From ZC4RG29 sp964521255 (GTDB lineage: Bacteria > Bacteroidota > Bacteroidia > Cytophagales > Cyclobacteriaceae), in the NCBI GenBank assembly GCA_964521255.1, contig CAZFRM010000013.1, positions 88,105 through 152,104 of the forward strand: a stretch of DNA of 64,000 nt, read 5' to 3'. This document shows, in pieces, positions 17,174 to 29,100 of this stretch. Each line of letters opens with the position of its first letter. Position 1 is the stretch's first letter. The translations under genes and the position numbers were made by a program. The notes beneath the pieces are model-generated. The model made no database searches. It was not told the origin of the DNA and was given only the letters and a program-made list of their open reading frames with translations.

Positions 17174-20100
17174 ATGACCGGATTTTACCGATTTTTTAAG
17201 CTCTGGTGTATCTTATTTTTTTGTCTTGGACTGACAGTGTCTTCCTATGCTCAATGCTCATTCACAAATCTTGATCCTGAATATTGTTTCGATGCCGCTT
17301 CATTTACGTTAACGGGCAGTACTAACTATTATGGCCCGGGTGTTTCAGGAACAACCTTTGATCCTGCTACCGCTGGTGTTGGTACGCATACACTCTATGC
17401 CACCAGTGGAGTAGCCTCAGCTTACAACGTCAGTACGTCAGGAACATTCAACCGGATAATCCCTTCAGGGGGAACGGTAATCGACCCTGCCGATGATGGA
17501 GAAGTGACGGGTATTACAATTCCCTTTACTTTTAATTTTTTTGGAGTGGATTACCCCACGGTAAGGATTGGACGCAATGCCATTGTTGGTTTTGGATCAT
17601 CCAGTGTAGACGTAACGGACAATCAAAGTATGCCCAGTGGCGCTGCGCCCGATAATTTTATCGCAGCTGCCTGGGATGACCTGGACCTCGGTGGAACGAT
17701 AGAGTACTTCACAACTGGGGTTGCCCCCTTTAGAAAATTTATAATCGATTATGATGCGGTTCCCAGGGAAGGAGGATTATACAACATAAGTACACAAATC
17801 CAGTTGCATGAATCAACCAACATAATTGAAATCCATACTACCTCTGCTCCATTTGGCATTAATGGCGACCTGGCAACACAAGGCATTGAGAATTCTGATG
17901 GATCTGTAGCTTATGTTGTTCCCGGGAGAAATGATGAGAGTTGGGATGCTACTAATGATTATGTAGCATTTATTCCAACCTGTCTTGATATTCAAACGGT
18001 TACAGTAAATCCTTTGCCCAATTCATCTCTTGGTATTGCGCCAGCGACTGCATCGGTTTGCCCTTCCGGCAGTGTTGCCATTACCATTACCGGTGATGAA
18101 TCCAATGTTGATTATCAATTGCAGAACAACACGGGCAGCACGCCGTTAAGCGGATTCTGGACAGGAAATGGCGTTGGAAATTTGTTAATCAATAGTGATC
18201 CGATTTCGACTCCTCTTACATTAAAGGTGTACGCAAGAAATAATGTTACCGGTTGTGATACAGACCTTACTACAATTGTTCCCGTCACGATCAATAGCGC
18301 TCCTTCTATTACCACGCAGCCAGTAGCCAGTCAGACAGTTTGCGAAGGAACATCAAATGTAACGTTTAGCGTTGCGGCCACAGGAACAGGGCTAAACTAT
18401 CAATGGAAGAAGAATGGTGTTAATATAGGTGGAGCAACATCATCCAGTTATGTTATTGCAACCGCTACAACGGCCGATGCAGCTACCTATACAGTTGAGG
18501 TGAGTGGCACCTGTTCGCCGGGTGTTACAAGCAATGGTTCAGTATTAATAATTCAAGAGCAGCCTGAGATCACAACTCAACCGGCACCCACGCAGACGGT
18601 ATGCGAGAATCAACCTGTTACATTAAATGTCAATGCCGGCGCAACTACAAACCCAACGTATCAATGGTATAAAGGTGTAACACTAATCGGAGGAGCAACA
18701 AGCAGTAGTTATACTATACCGAATGTTGCATTAGGCGATGCAGGCAGTTATACAGTAGTGGTAAGCGGAACATGTGGTCCATCACAGACCAGCAACGCCT
18801 CTGTACTAAATGTTAATCCTAATCCGACAGCATTTGCAAATGATGCTGAAATTTGCAGTGGAGGTACGACATCAATCGCGATAACAAATCCTAACGGTGT
18901 TCCGGGAACAACATTTTCCTGGACTGTTCAGAGTTCGAATAACGTAACAGGCGCTGGTCCCGGAGCAGGATCGTCAATTGCTCAGAGTTTATCTGTCACG
19001 GATGGAGTTTCCGGTGGAACCGTTACGTATCAAATCCAACCATCTGCAGCCGGTTGTAACGGACCAACATTTACAGTTAATGTAGTAGTTAAACCCATAC
19101 CCGATGTAGCGTTCGGCCCCAATGATCCAATTTGCAGTGGCCAGAGTAGCAATGTTGTAATTACAAATCCGAATGGAGTTTCGGGCACTACATTTACGTG
19201 GGTAGTACAGAGTAGCTCCAATGTGATAGGACAGTCGGCAGGAAGTGGCGCGCTAATTAATCAGGTTCTCTCATCTGATGATGGTGTCTCTAACGGTACA
19301 GTGACTTACCGTGTAACACCGACAGCCGGTGGTTGCAACGGAACTTTTGCGGATGTTACAGTTACGGTTTTACCGCGACCTGTTATTACGGACCCTCCAA
19401 CGTCATTTACTGCAAGTATTTGTAGTGGTGATGGGCTAAATATTTTACCGAATACTTCAATTCCAGGAACAGATTTCTTTTGGAGTTCTTCTGTCATTGG
19501 AAGCTTAACAGGTGTAAGTAGCTCTGGAACCGGCGCCATCACAGATACTCCCGTCAACCTGGCAAATTTTCCCGGAATTATAACATACACTGTGACCCCA
19601 ACTTTAGGTGGGTGTAATGGAACTCCGGTCGACTATATAATTACCGTTTACCCAATGCCGGATGTGGAGGCTTCGGATGAAAATATTTGTTCCGGTCAGG
19701 TTACAAATATTGCAATATTAACTCCAAATGGAGTTGCCGGTGTTACGTACAGTTGGATAGCAACCAGCTCCAACGTTACAGGAGCTTCTGATGGAAGTGG
19801 TAACAATATAAATCAACTTTTAACATCCACCGGTGGGGGTACAGTAGTTTATGAGATCACGCCAACAACAGGAGTTTGTTATGGTGCCCCTATCAATGTT
19901 ACGGTAACGGTAGATCCCGTGCCCGTTATCACAAATACAGCAGCACAGTTGCAGACGACGATCTGCAGCGGAACAACATTGAATTTCACACCTACCTCAA
20001 GCATAGGCGGTACGACATACACATGGACCAGTACCGTGAGCGGCCCGATCACGGGTGCTACCAGTCCTGGCAGTGGAGCGATTACCAACACATTAGTTAA

Positions 20101-23100
20101 TACAGGGAATGTATCCGGAACGGTAACGTACCGGATCACCCCATCGATCGGAGGTTGTAATGGTACACCAAGAGATTATGTAGTAACGGTGAGCCCGGTA
20201 CCGAATGCATCAGCGAGCAATGAGACGATCTGCAGCGGCCAGAGCAGTAATGTATTGATCACTAATCCGAATGGAGTATCAGGAACAACATTCAGTTGGG
20301 TTGTACAGAGCAGCACCAATGTAAGTGGTGCCAGTGCTGGCAGCGGCACATTGATCAGCCAGGTACTAACCGCCACGAATGGCATAACAAGTGGCAATGT
20401 AACGTATCGGATCACACCAACGGCCAGTGGTTGTAACGGCGCTACAATAGATGTTACGGTAACGGTCAACCCCGCCCCGGTAATCACCAACCCATCGTCT
20501 CAGCTGCAGACGACGATCTGCAGCGGAACAACATTGAATTTCACACCTACCTCAAGCATAGGCGGTACGACATACACATGGACCAGTACCGTGAGCGGCC
20601 CGATCACGGGTGCTACCAGTCCTGGCAGTGGAGCGATTACCAACACATTAGTTAATACAGGGAATGTATCCGGAACGGTAACGTACCGGATCACCCCATC
20701 GATCGGAGGTTGTAATGGTACACCAAGAGATTATGTAGTAACGGTGAGCCCGGTACCGAATGCATCAGCGAGCAATGAGACGATCTGCAGCGGCCAGAGC
20801 AGTAATGTATTGATCACTAATCCGAATGGAGTATCAGGAACAACATTCAGTTGGGTTGTACAGAGCAGCACCAATGTAAGTGGTGCCAGTGCTGGCAGCG
20901 GCACATTGATCAGCCAGGTACTAACCGCCACGAATGGCATAACAAGTGGCAATGTAACGTATCGGATCACACCAACGGCCAGTGGTTGTAACGGCGCTAC
21001 AATAGATGTTACGGTAACGGTCAACCCCGCCCCGGTAATCACCAACCCATCGTCTCAGCTGCAGACGACGATCTGCAGCGGAACAACATTGAATTTCACA
21101 CCTACCTCAAGCATAGGCGGTACGACATACACATGGACCAGTACCGTGAGCGGCCCGATCACGGGTGCTACCAGTCCTGGCAGTGGAGCGATTACCAACA
21201 CATTAATCAACACAGGCAATGTAGCAGGAACCGTAACGTATACGATCACACCTGAAGTAGGCGGCTGTAACGGCACACCGAGAGATTATGTAGTAACGGT
21301 GAGCCCGATACCGAATGCATTGGCCAGCAATGAGACGATCTGCAGCGGCCAGAGCAGTAATGTCTTGATCACTAATCCGAATGGAGTATCAGGAACAACA
21401 TTCAGTTGGGTTGTACAGAGCAGCACCAATGTAAGTGGTGCCAGTGCTGGCAGCGGCACATTGATCAGCCAGGTACTAACCGCCACGAATGGCATAACAA
21501 GTGGCAATGTAACGTATCGGATCACACCAACGGCCAGTGGTTGTAACGGTGCTACAATAGATGTTACGGTAACGGTTGATCCCGTACCAGTAATCACCAA
21601 CACAGCAACACAGTTGCAGACGACGATCTGCAGCGGCACAGCCTTAAACTTCACACCGACCAGTAGCATAGGCGGTACGACATACAGTTGGATCAGTGTG
21701 GCGAGCGGTCCAAGCATCACGGGCAATACAGCAGGCATCGGTGCGATCACCGACGTACTGGTAAACACAGGGAATGTAGCAGGAACCGTAACGTATACGA
21801 TTACACCATCAACAGGCGGCTGTAACGGCATACCAAGAGATTATGTAGTAACGGTGAGCCCGATACCGAATGCATTGGCCAGCAATGAGACGATCTGCAG
21901 CGGCCAGAGCAGTAATGTCTTGATCACTAATCCGAATGGAGTATCAGGAACAACATTCAGTTGGGTTGTACAGAGCAGCACCAATGTAAGTGGTGCCAGT
22001 GCTGGCAGCGGCACATTGATCAGCCAGGTACTAACCGCCACGAATGGCATAACAAGTGGCAATGTAACGTATCGGATCACACCAACGGCCAGTGGTTGTA
22101 ACGGTGCTACAATAGATGTTACGGTAACGGTTGATCCCGTACCAGTAATCACCAACACAGCAACACAGTTGCAGACGACGATCTGCAGCGGCACAGCCTT
22201 AAACTTCACACCGACCAGTAGCATAGGCGGTACGACATACAGTTGGATCAGTGTGGCGAGCGGTCCAAGCATCACGGGCAATACAGCAGGCATCGGTGCG
22301 ATCACCGACGTACTGGTAAACACAGGGAATGTAGCAGGAACCGTAACGTATACGATTACACCATCAACAGGCGGCTGTAACGGCATACCAAGAGATTATG
22401 TAGTAACGGTGAGCCCGATACCGAATGCATTGGCCAGCAATGAGACGATCTGCAGCGGCCAGAGCAGTAATGTCTTGATCACTAATCCGAATGGAGTATC
22501 AGGAACAACATTCAGTTGGGTTGTACAGAGCAGCACCAATGTAAGTGGTGCCAGTGCTGGCAGCGGCACATTGATCAGCCAGGTACTAACCGCCACGAAT
22601 GGCATAACAAGTGGCAATGTAACGTATCGGATCACACCAACGGCCAGTGGTTGTAACGGTGCTACAATAGATGTTACGGTAACGGTTGATCCCGTACCAG
22701 TAATCACCAACACAGCAACACAGTTGCAGACGACGATCTGCAGCGGCACAGCCTTAAACTTCACACCGACCAGTAGCATAGGCGGTACGACATACAGTTG
22801 GATCAGTGTGGCGAGCGGTCCAAGCATCACGGGCAATACAGCAGGCATCGGTGCGATCACCGACGTACTGGTAAACACAGGGAATGTAGCAGGAACCGTA
22901 ACGTATACGATTACACCATCAACAGGCGGCTGTAACGGCATACCAAGAGATTATGTAGTAACAGTGAATCCGATCCCCGATGCAGATGTTCCGGACAACA
23001 CGGTATCGATTTGTAGCGGGCAGGTGGTTAACATACCGATCAGCAATCCTAACAATGTGGCAGGCACCACTTTCAATTGGACGATTAGCAGCACGAACAC

Positions 23101-26100
23101 GAACGGAGCGAGTGCCGGTAGCGGCACACTGATCAGCCAGGTGCTTACCTCTGCCGATGGTATCAATAGTGGCAGTGTGATTTACACCATCATTCCGGTA
23201 GTCAGTGGTTGCAGCGGAACACCGATAGTGGTAACCGTAACGGTTGATCCTGTTCCGGTGATCACCAATACTTCAACGGAATTACAGACGACCATCTGCA
23301 GTGGTACAGCCTTAAACTTCACACCGATCAGCAGCGTGCCGGGTACAACCTATACCTGGACCAGTTTGTCGATAGGCACATTAACAGGTGTCAGTGCCTC
23401 AGGAAGCGGAGCGGTTACCGATACACCCATCAATACTGTTAACACCACCGGTATAGTGATTTACACCATTACACCGCATGTAGGATCTTGTAGCGGAGCC
23501 CCCAGGGATTATATAGTAACCGTGAATCCAACACCAAATGCGGATGCTACCGATCAGGGTATTTGCAGCGGACAAAGCAGCAGTGTAATCATCAGTAATC
23601 CGAACAATGTATCCGGTACAACCTACACCTGGATTGTGCAGAGCAGTACTAATGTAAGTGGCGCCAGTGCGGGTAGTGGTGCCCTGATCAGTCAGGTATT
23701 AACTTCATCTCCGGACATTACTACGGGTGGTTCTGTAGTCTATGCGATTACGCCATTCGCGAACGGATGTACAGGTACTCCTATTACCGTGACCGTTACA
23801 GTATCGCCGGCGCCGGTTATTACCAACACTGCGGCGCAATTGCAGGCAACGATTTGCAGTGGTACGGCATTGAATTTTACGCCAACATCAAGCATAGGCG
23901 GTACGACATATTCATGGATAAGTAATACAATCGGTCCATTAACGGGTGTATCACCATCTGGCACTGGAGCAATTATAGATGCACCTGTAAATACCGGTAA
24001 TGCATCGGGGACAATCACGTATACGATTACACCTGAAATATCAGGATGCAGTGGCACGCCCAGAGATTATGTCGTAACGGTAAGTCCTGTACCGAATGCT
24101 TCAGCATCCGATCAGGGAATTTGTAGTGGACAGAGTAGTAACGTTATAATTAGTAATCCAAATGGTGTGATCGGAACCACCTTTAACTGGACCGTTCTGA
24201 GTAGTTCAAATGTTACCGGGGCTGCCAATGGAAGCGGTAATGTAATCAGTCAGTTGTTAATATCAACCAATGGAGTAAGCGCCGGTTCAGTTATTTACGA
24301 GATTACGCCTGTAGCTACCGGATGTAACGGTACACCTATTCAGGTTGTAGTTACGGTGTCGCCTTCACCGGTTATTACTAATACGGCAACCCAATTGCAG
24401 ACAACCATTTGCAGTGGTACGGCGCTGAATTTTACACCCACCAGCACCATAGCTGGCACGACTTACACATGGACAAGTGTAATAAGCGGTACGGTGACAG
24501 GCATTACCACACCTTCAGGAAGCGGAGCAATAACCGATATACCGGTCAATAGTGGGAGCGTGCCCGGTACGGTGACGTATACAATCACGCCGAATGCAAG
24601 TGGTTGTAATGGTACACCACGGGATTATGTCGTAACCGTAAATCCTGTTCCTGATGTTTTAGCCAGTGATCAAGGTATATGTAGTGGCGAAAGCAGCAAT
24701 GTCTTGATCACGAATCCAAATGGAGTGGTGGGCACCTCATTTAACTGGACTATTCAGAGCAGTTCAAATGTGAGTGGGGCATCAAATGGAACCGGGGATG
24801 TTATCAGCCAGGTATTAACAGCCACCGATGGCATTTCAACTGGTTCAGTAACCTATCGTATAATACCAACGGCTAATGGCTGTAGCGGGAACTTTACTGA
24901 CATCACGGTAACGGTATCGCCTATGCCTGTTATTACCGATCCATCAACATCGTTCATTGCCAATATTTGCAGTGGAGATGTATTAAATCTTTTGCCTACA
25001 TCTTCAATAGCAGGAACAACATTTACCTGGACATCCACAGTAATCGGTACGCTCAGTGGAGTAAGTGCAGGTGGAACCGGAGCAATAACAGATACACCAA
25101 TTAATCCTACAAATGTTCCGGGCGTTATTATCTACACAGTCATTCCGTCAATAGGAGGATGTGTTGGAACGCAAGTAAATTATGTGGTAACTGTCAAACC
25201 TATTCCTACAGTAGCAGCATCAAATCAAACTATTTGTTCTGGTCTTTCGACAAGCATATCCATTACCAATCCCAATGCTGTAGCGGGAACAACCTATAGC
25301 TGGGTAGTTCAAAACCCGGTGAATGTTACGGGAGCATTGGATGGAAGTGGAAACAGCATCAGCCAGGTGCTTACTTCAACGAATGGTGTGAGCGACGGAA
25401 CAGTGCAATACAGTATAACACCTTCTTCGAATGGTTGCCCGGGTACACCAATCGTTATAACGGTAACGGTAAAGGCTGTACCGGTTATAATGAATAATCC
25501 TACTGATTTCTCTCAACAGATTTGTAGCGGGGATGCCCTTAATTTCTTACCAATAACAAGCATTGGAGGATCAACTGTCACATGGACTTCTACTATTAGC
25601 GGCCCAATTGATGCTTTGAGTGTTTCAGCTAGCGGATCAGGCCCTATTACTGATAGTCCGGTTAATACAAGCAATGTGTCGGGAACCGTAACCTACCGTA
25701 TTATACCAGGATTTAATGGTTGTGACGGAACACCTGTTGACCTGGTCGTTTTAGTAAGACCTTTGCCAACTGCCACGGCCTCTGACATTATCATTTGCAG
25801 TGGTGACAATGCAACAATCAATATTTCACCGGCACCGAAGAATGTTGCCGGAACTACTTTTTCCTGGACCGTTACACCTAGTGCTAACGTGACAGGTGCG
25901 CTGAACGGAAATGGATCAACCATCAGTCAAACACTAAGCACAACAAATGCCTCTGTAGGTACAGTTATCTATTCCATTGTTCCCGCAGCGAATGGATGTA
26001 ATGGAACACCTGTAAATATTACCGTTACAGTGAATCCTATTGCTACCGCTTCGGCCGGTAGCGATTTTGCAGTTTGTGAACCCGTGACAATACCACTTAT

Positions 26101-29100
26101 CGGGACACTTGGCGGAAGCGCATCGACGGGCACATGGACTATCATTTCAGGATCAGGTACACTTACTTCAAGTACAACATCGGGAACAAACGTATCGGCT
26201 ACGTATACAGCTGATCCAACGGATATCGGTAATGGTGTAGTCTTCCGGCTGACTACCAACGATCCTGATAATGCAGGACCCTGTACGCAGGTTTTTGATG
26301 AGGTCACTGTAACTGTAAACCGTCAGGCACGATTAACGTTACCCGCAGATTATGCGGTTTGCGAGCCTTTCAGCATGGGCCTGACAGGAACGTTAAGTGG
26401 AAGCGCTACCTCTGGAACGTGGAGCATAATCAGTGGAGCGGGGATACTTTCTGCCAGCAGTGTAACCGGAACAGAGGTAACGGCTACGTATGTCGTTTCG
26501 AATCCAACGGATGTAGGAACAGTAATGACTTTCAGATTAACAACGAATGATCCTGATGGACTCGGCCCATGCACGGTTGAGTTTGATGAAATTGATATCA
26601 CGGTTAATGAATCACCCAAGGTTGATGCAGGTCTTGACTTTGAAGTCTGCGAAGACCAGGTAATTTCGCTCAATGGAAGTTTCTCTGGATCTGCATCATT
26701 CGTAACCTGGAGTGGTGGAAGCGGATCGGCACAATTTGCAAATGTTAATGCTCCGAACACTACGTACACATTAACGCCTGCCGATATTGCAGCAGGGCGT
26801 GTAACCTTAACGTTAACGACAAATGATCCTGATGGAGGTGGTCCATGTTCCACTGTTTCAGACGATGTAGTAATTATTATCAATAAGTTGCCTGATGTCC
26901 TTTTGTCTGGTCTGGCGGCAAGTTACGCAGAGAATGATCCACCGGTATTGATGGTTGGATTTCCGAATAATCCTATGGGTGTTTTTACAGGCCCCGGCGT
27001 TTTGGCAGGAACAAATATCTTTGATCCGGGCAATGCTAACATTGGCTTTAATATCATCACCTATACATACGTAGATGCTAGTGGTTGTGCGAATTCAGAC
27101 AGCCAGGCCGTTAATATAAATGAACTTACTTCCATTGACTTTGAAGTTTACAATGGTGTATCGTATGTGGGAGGAACTTCACCGGAAATATGCGGTGATA
27201 TTGGTCGCGCTTATCTTAGAGGATCGCCGACTGTGAGCACCGGGCTTACACCAACAGTGGATACTTATTTCTCAACACCTGATGTTTCGATCGCCTCAAG
27301 AATCGGATACGATGGCACTGACTATTACCTGGATACTGATGGGCTGGCTGCCGGATCGTACTATATTCAATACACGTATACCAACAGTGCAAGTGCTACT
27401 TCAACATTAATAAAAATTGTAACCGTCTATCAATCACCCATTGCTTCAATCCTTGCCAATAATGCTTGTGAAGATGATATTGTTCAGTTTACAGACACAT
27501 CAATAGTTCCTGTGAATGCATTGGGCGGTATTATAGACAAGTGGCTTTGGGATTTTGATGATCAGGACTTGAATTCACCATTGCAGAACCCGACTTACAT
27601 TTATCAGGTTGCGAACATTTATGATGTAGTACTCACCGTAACTACAAATCAGGGATGTGTTAACTCTACCCTGAAGAGTATAACGGTAGGCCCACCCCCA
27701 ATTGCGGATTTTACCTGGTCAGGAATATGTAACGATAAAAGCACAGAGTTTATTGATCAATCCTCCATTAGCGTAAGTTTCAGTACGATTGAAAAGTATC
27801 AGTGGGATTTTGGCGATGGCGATGAAACATTGTTTGATTTGGGAACTAACACAATTCCACCGGGTACTCATAGTGGACGCACGGAAGGAACATATAAAGA
27901 TCCAAGTCATGATTATTCAGCTTTTGGTGAATACAACGTAAAACTTACTATCGAAACGGATGTTGGTTGTGTGAAAGAATTGACAAAACGAGTCTTCATC
28001 CTTGATAATCCGACGCCAACACCAGTTGCAGGATATTTTGAAGACTTTGAAAACGGAAGTGGTACATGGTTTAAAACTTCGTTAAGCGGTTCAAGCTGGG
28101 TATTTGGTCCACCCTCCGGAGAGACAATCAATTCCGCAGCATCGGGAACAGGTGCGTGGTGGACGGGTGAAAATCCGGATGCAGAAGCGCATCGCGGCAC
28201 GTATTATAGAAATGAGAATTCCGAGGTGATTGGTCCATGTCTGAATCTGACGGGATTGGAGCGGCCGATGATATCACTGAAATATTGGTCTGATCTTGAA
28301 AAAGGATTTGATGGTGCGGTGGTTCAATATTCAACCGATGGCACTACATGGAATACCCTTGGTGATGCAAACGGGGGTGGTCTTGATTGGTATCGCGGAA
28401 CAAACTTAAGTGGTAATCCCGGAGGACAAGATAATTATGCCTGGTCTGATACGCTTGGCGGCTGGCGAAATGCAAGATTTAATCTTGACGCAATACCCGT
28501 AGCAAATCGTGATCAGGTCATATTCAGAATAGCTTTTGGAAGTAATGATGGTAACAATTTAGGTGGAAGAGTTCTTAATGGTTTTGCCTTCGATGACATT
28601 TTCATAGGGGATAAGAAACGTAATGTGTTGGTTGAGTATTTTACTAATGTTGCGACCAGTGGAGCAGACGCACATTTCAATAGTTTGATTGATAATCAGG
28701 CTTCCCCAACTAATCCCCAGGCCTCTGTAGACTTCTTTAAACTTGAATACCATGTGGAGCCGCCTGCAGTAGATTCACTCTATCTGCATAACCCATCCGT
28801 ACCTTCAGCAAGAGGACTTCTTTATGGCGTATCCCAACCACCGGCCGCTGTGATGGATGGATTATTGGGATGGTACAAACCATCGGGCACTGACTCTACT
28901 TATTTTAACGGAACATATAATCAGATAAATGAGGTGGACATTGATCGCCGATCGTTGGAAGATCCATTGTTTGATATTCAACTAACAATTGATCCGCTTG
29001 TTCCTGCTGAAGAAAATAAAGTGAAAGGTCATATTGAGATCAGGTATACAGATGCTACAAAGGATTTCACTGATCCCGTTATTGTTCAACTAGCGCTGGT

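Noticed and set aside
21286..22941. Three identical 181-codon open frames on the minus strand
   Set aside because: They are the antisense of the 555-bp repeats. Their identity follows from the repeat and they lack starts, signals or known domains.
19952..22960. Regular repeats as a possible CRISPR array
   Set aside because: The period is 555 bases, fully coding and without unique spacers.
26350..26883. 177-codon minus-strand frame
   Set aside because: Antisense shadow of the adhesin, low-complexity and with no motif.
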